Part shown: one piece after another, positions 63,342 to 64,000 of the stretch
Numbering within the stretch: position 1 is the stretch's first letter
Layout of the letters: each line of letters begins with the position of its first letter
DNA from: Salinimicrobium nanhaiense
Lineage (GTDB): Bacteria > Bacteroidota > Bacteroidia > Flavobacteriales > Flavobacteriaceae
Assembly (NCBI GenBank): GCA_012038135.1
Contig: JAAVJQ010000002.1
Coordinates: forward strand, 1-64,000
Direction: 5' to 3'
Length of the DNA stretch: 64,000 nucleotides
Made by a program: the position numbers and the translations under genes
Notes under the pieces: generated by a model
Database searches by the model: none
What the model was told of the DNA's origin: nothing
Seen by the model: the letters and a program-made list of their open reading frames with translations, nothing else

Positions 63342-64000
63342 ATGTATCATTTATCTGACCGTATTAAAAGCATGTCAACCTCACAAACCTTGGCCATGGC
63401 AGCCAAGACCCGTGAGCTAAAGGCAGAAGGAAAAGACATTATAGGCCTTAGCCTGGGAGAACCAGATTTTAATACTCCCGACTTTATTAAAGAGGCCGCC
63501 ATACAAGCCATCAATGATAATTACAATTCCTATACTCCTGTTGATGGGTATGTGGAATTAAAAGATGCGATTATCAACAAATTTAAAAGAGACAACGGTC
63601 TCACTTATGACAGGTCACAGATCGTAGTATCTACGGGAGCAAAACAATCTTTAGCCAATGTTGCAATGGTGATGTTAAATCCCGGGGATGAAGTGATCTT
63701 ACCTTGTCCTTATTGGGTAAGCTATGCCGAAATAGTAAAACTTGCAGAAGGTGTGCCCGTTGAAGTTCCCACCTCTGTGGAATCTGATTTTAAGATGACT
63801 CCGCAGCAGCTGGAAGCTGCTATAACTCCCAAAACCAGAATGCTTTGGTACAGTTCTCCTTCCAATCCCAGTGGGATGGTATACAGCAAGGAAGAATTAC
63901 GTGCTTTGGCAGATGTGCTGGTGAAACATCCAGATATCATTGTAGTAAGCGATGAGATCTATGAGCACATCAATTTTGTTGGAGAACATGCTTCTATGGC
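63342..64000 (+). CDS. Aspartate-type aminotransferase (partial, cut by the window edge)
   Basis: The first 219 codons of a class I/II PLP aminotransferase, open to the window end. The start is the ATG at 63342 (MYHLSDRIKSMSTSQTLAM). Family segments are IIGLSLGEPDFNTPDFI, NSYTPVDGYVELKDAI, VSTGAKQSLANVAMVML and YSSPSNPSGMVYSKEEL, with DEIYEHI near the end holding the PLP-contacting aspartate. The PLP lysine lies beyond the window. Transamination of aspartate to oxaloacetate is the likely reaction; related enzymes act on other amino acids. Confidence 0.92.
   Translation, partial: MYHLSDRIKSMSTSQTLAMAAKTRELKAEGKDIIGLSLGEPDFNTPDFIKEAAIQAINDNYNSYTPVDGYVELKDAIINKFKRDNGLTYDRSQIVVSTGAKQSLANVAMVMLNPGDEVILPCPYWVSYAEIVKLAEGVPVEVPTSVESDFKMTPQQLEAAITPKTRMLWYSSPSNPSGMVYSKEELRALADVLVKHPDIIVVSDEIYEHINFVGEHASM

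Noticed and set aside
1..64000. Prophage, restriction-modification, toxin-antitoxin or other defence island
   Set aside because: No capsid, integrase, terminase, methylase-nuclease pair, toxin-antitoxin pair or other defence signature was recognised; the only endonuclease-like gene sits within a cellular operon.

Overview
The window looks like chromosome from a member of the Bacteroidota, family Flavobacteriaceae, plausibly near the Gramella/Salegentibacter/Salinimicrobium group (inference from protein character, not from a search). Reasons: type IX secretion (T9SS) tail domains, a T9SS plug-type protein, the Na+-translocating NADH dehydrogenase operon, DUF6702 and DUF3667 proteins, promoter boxes of the form TAnnTTTG, and intergenic DNA packed with short quasi-repeats. 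Nearly all genes are housekeeping or cell-surface genes. I see no prophage, CRISPR array, restriction system or recognisable defence island.

Layout. 1-4.5 kb: a possible IS end, kynureninase, an S23-type four-helix-bundle gene set among word-like repeats, an O-methyltransferase, tatA and a GC-rich repeat mosaic. 4.5-10.1 kb: an M1 metallopeptidase, a DUF6702 protein and two paralogous carboxypeptidase-regulatory-like proteins, separated by repeat clusters. 10.4-18.9 kb: pepE-glsA, alkB, several GNAT acetyltransferases, tRNA-Gly, a second-type clpP and two convergent L,D-transpeptidases. 19.2-23.9 kb: an apparent operon gpmI, thioredoxin lipoprotein, HAD hydrolase, map, NUMOD4/HNH-like gene, methyltransferase, with stop/start overlaps. 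23.9-24.7 kb: an array of nine hairpin repeats. 24.7-32.2 kb: nqrABCDEF on the minus strand, followed by a small nqr-linked gene and apbE, whose product would attach FMN to NqrB and NqrC. 32.3-40.4 kb: T9SS plug-type protein, DUF3667 protein, apaG, a haloperoxidase-fold lipoprotein lacking key histidines, a TANGO2-like NRDE protein and pruA. 40.7-59.3 kb: two giant secreted repeat proteins (3558 and about 2578 aa) with different tandem arrays but related C-terminal regions of about 900 aa. 59.5-61.1 kb: an IS1634-type insertion sequence. 61.5-64 kb: rsmG, a fatty-acid desaturase and the start of an aspartate-aminotransferase-type gene cut by the window edge.

The most striking observation is the insertion sequence at 59506-61145. 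It is flanked by 471-bp direct repeats that differ at only five positions. The left copy completes the giant surface gene and the right copy completes rsmG, so the insertion broke neither gene. This matches the unusually long, variable target duplications described for IS1634. A second notable feature is a family of 16 hairpins (core GCGGATTTGCAATCCG) spread over three intergenic clusters, one of which is a nine-unit array of about 73 bp per unit.
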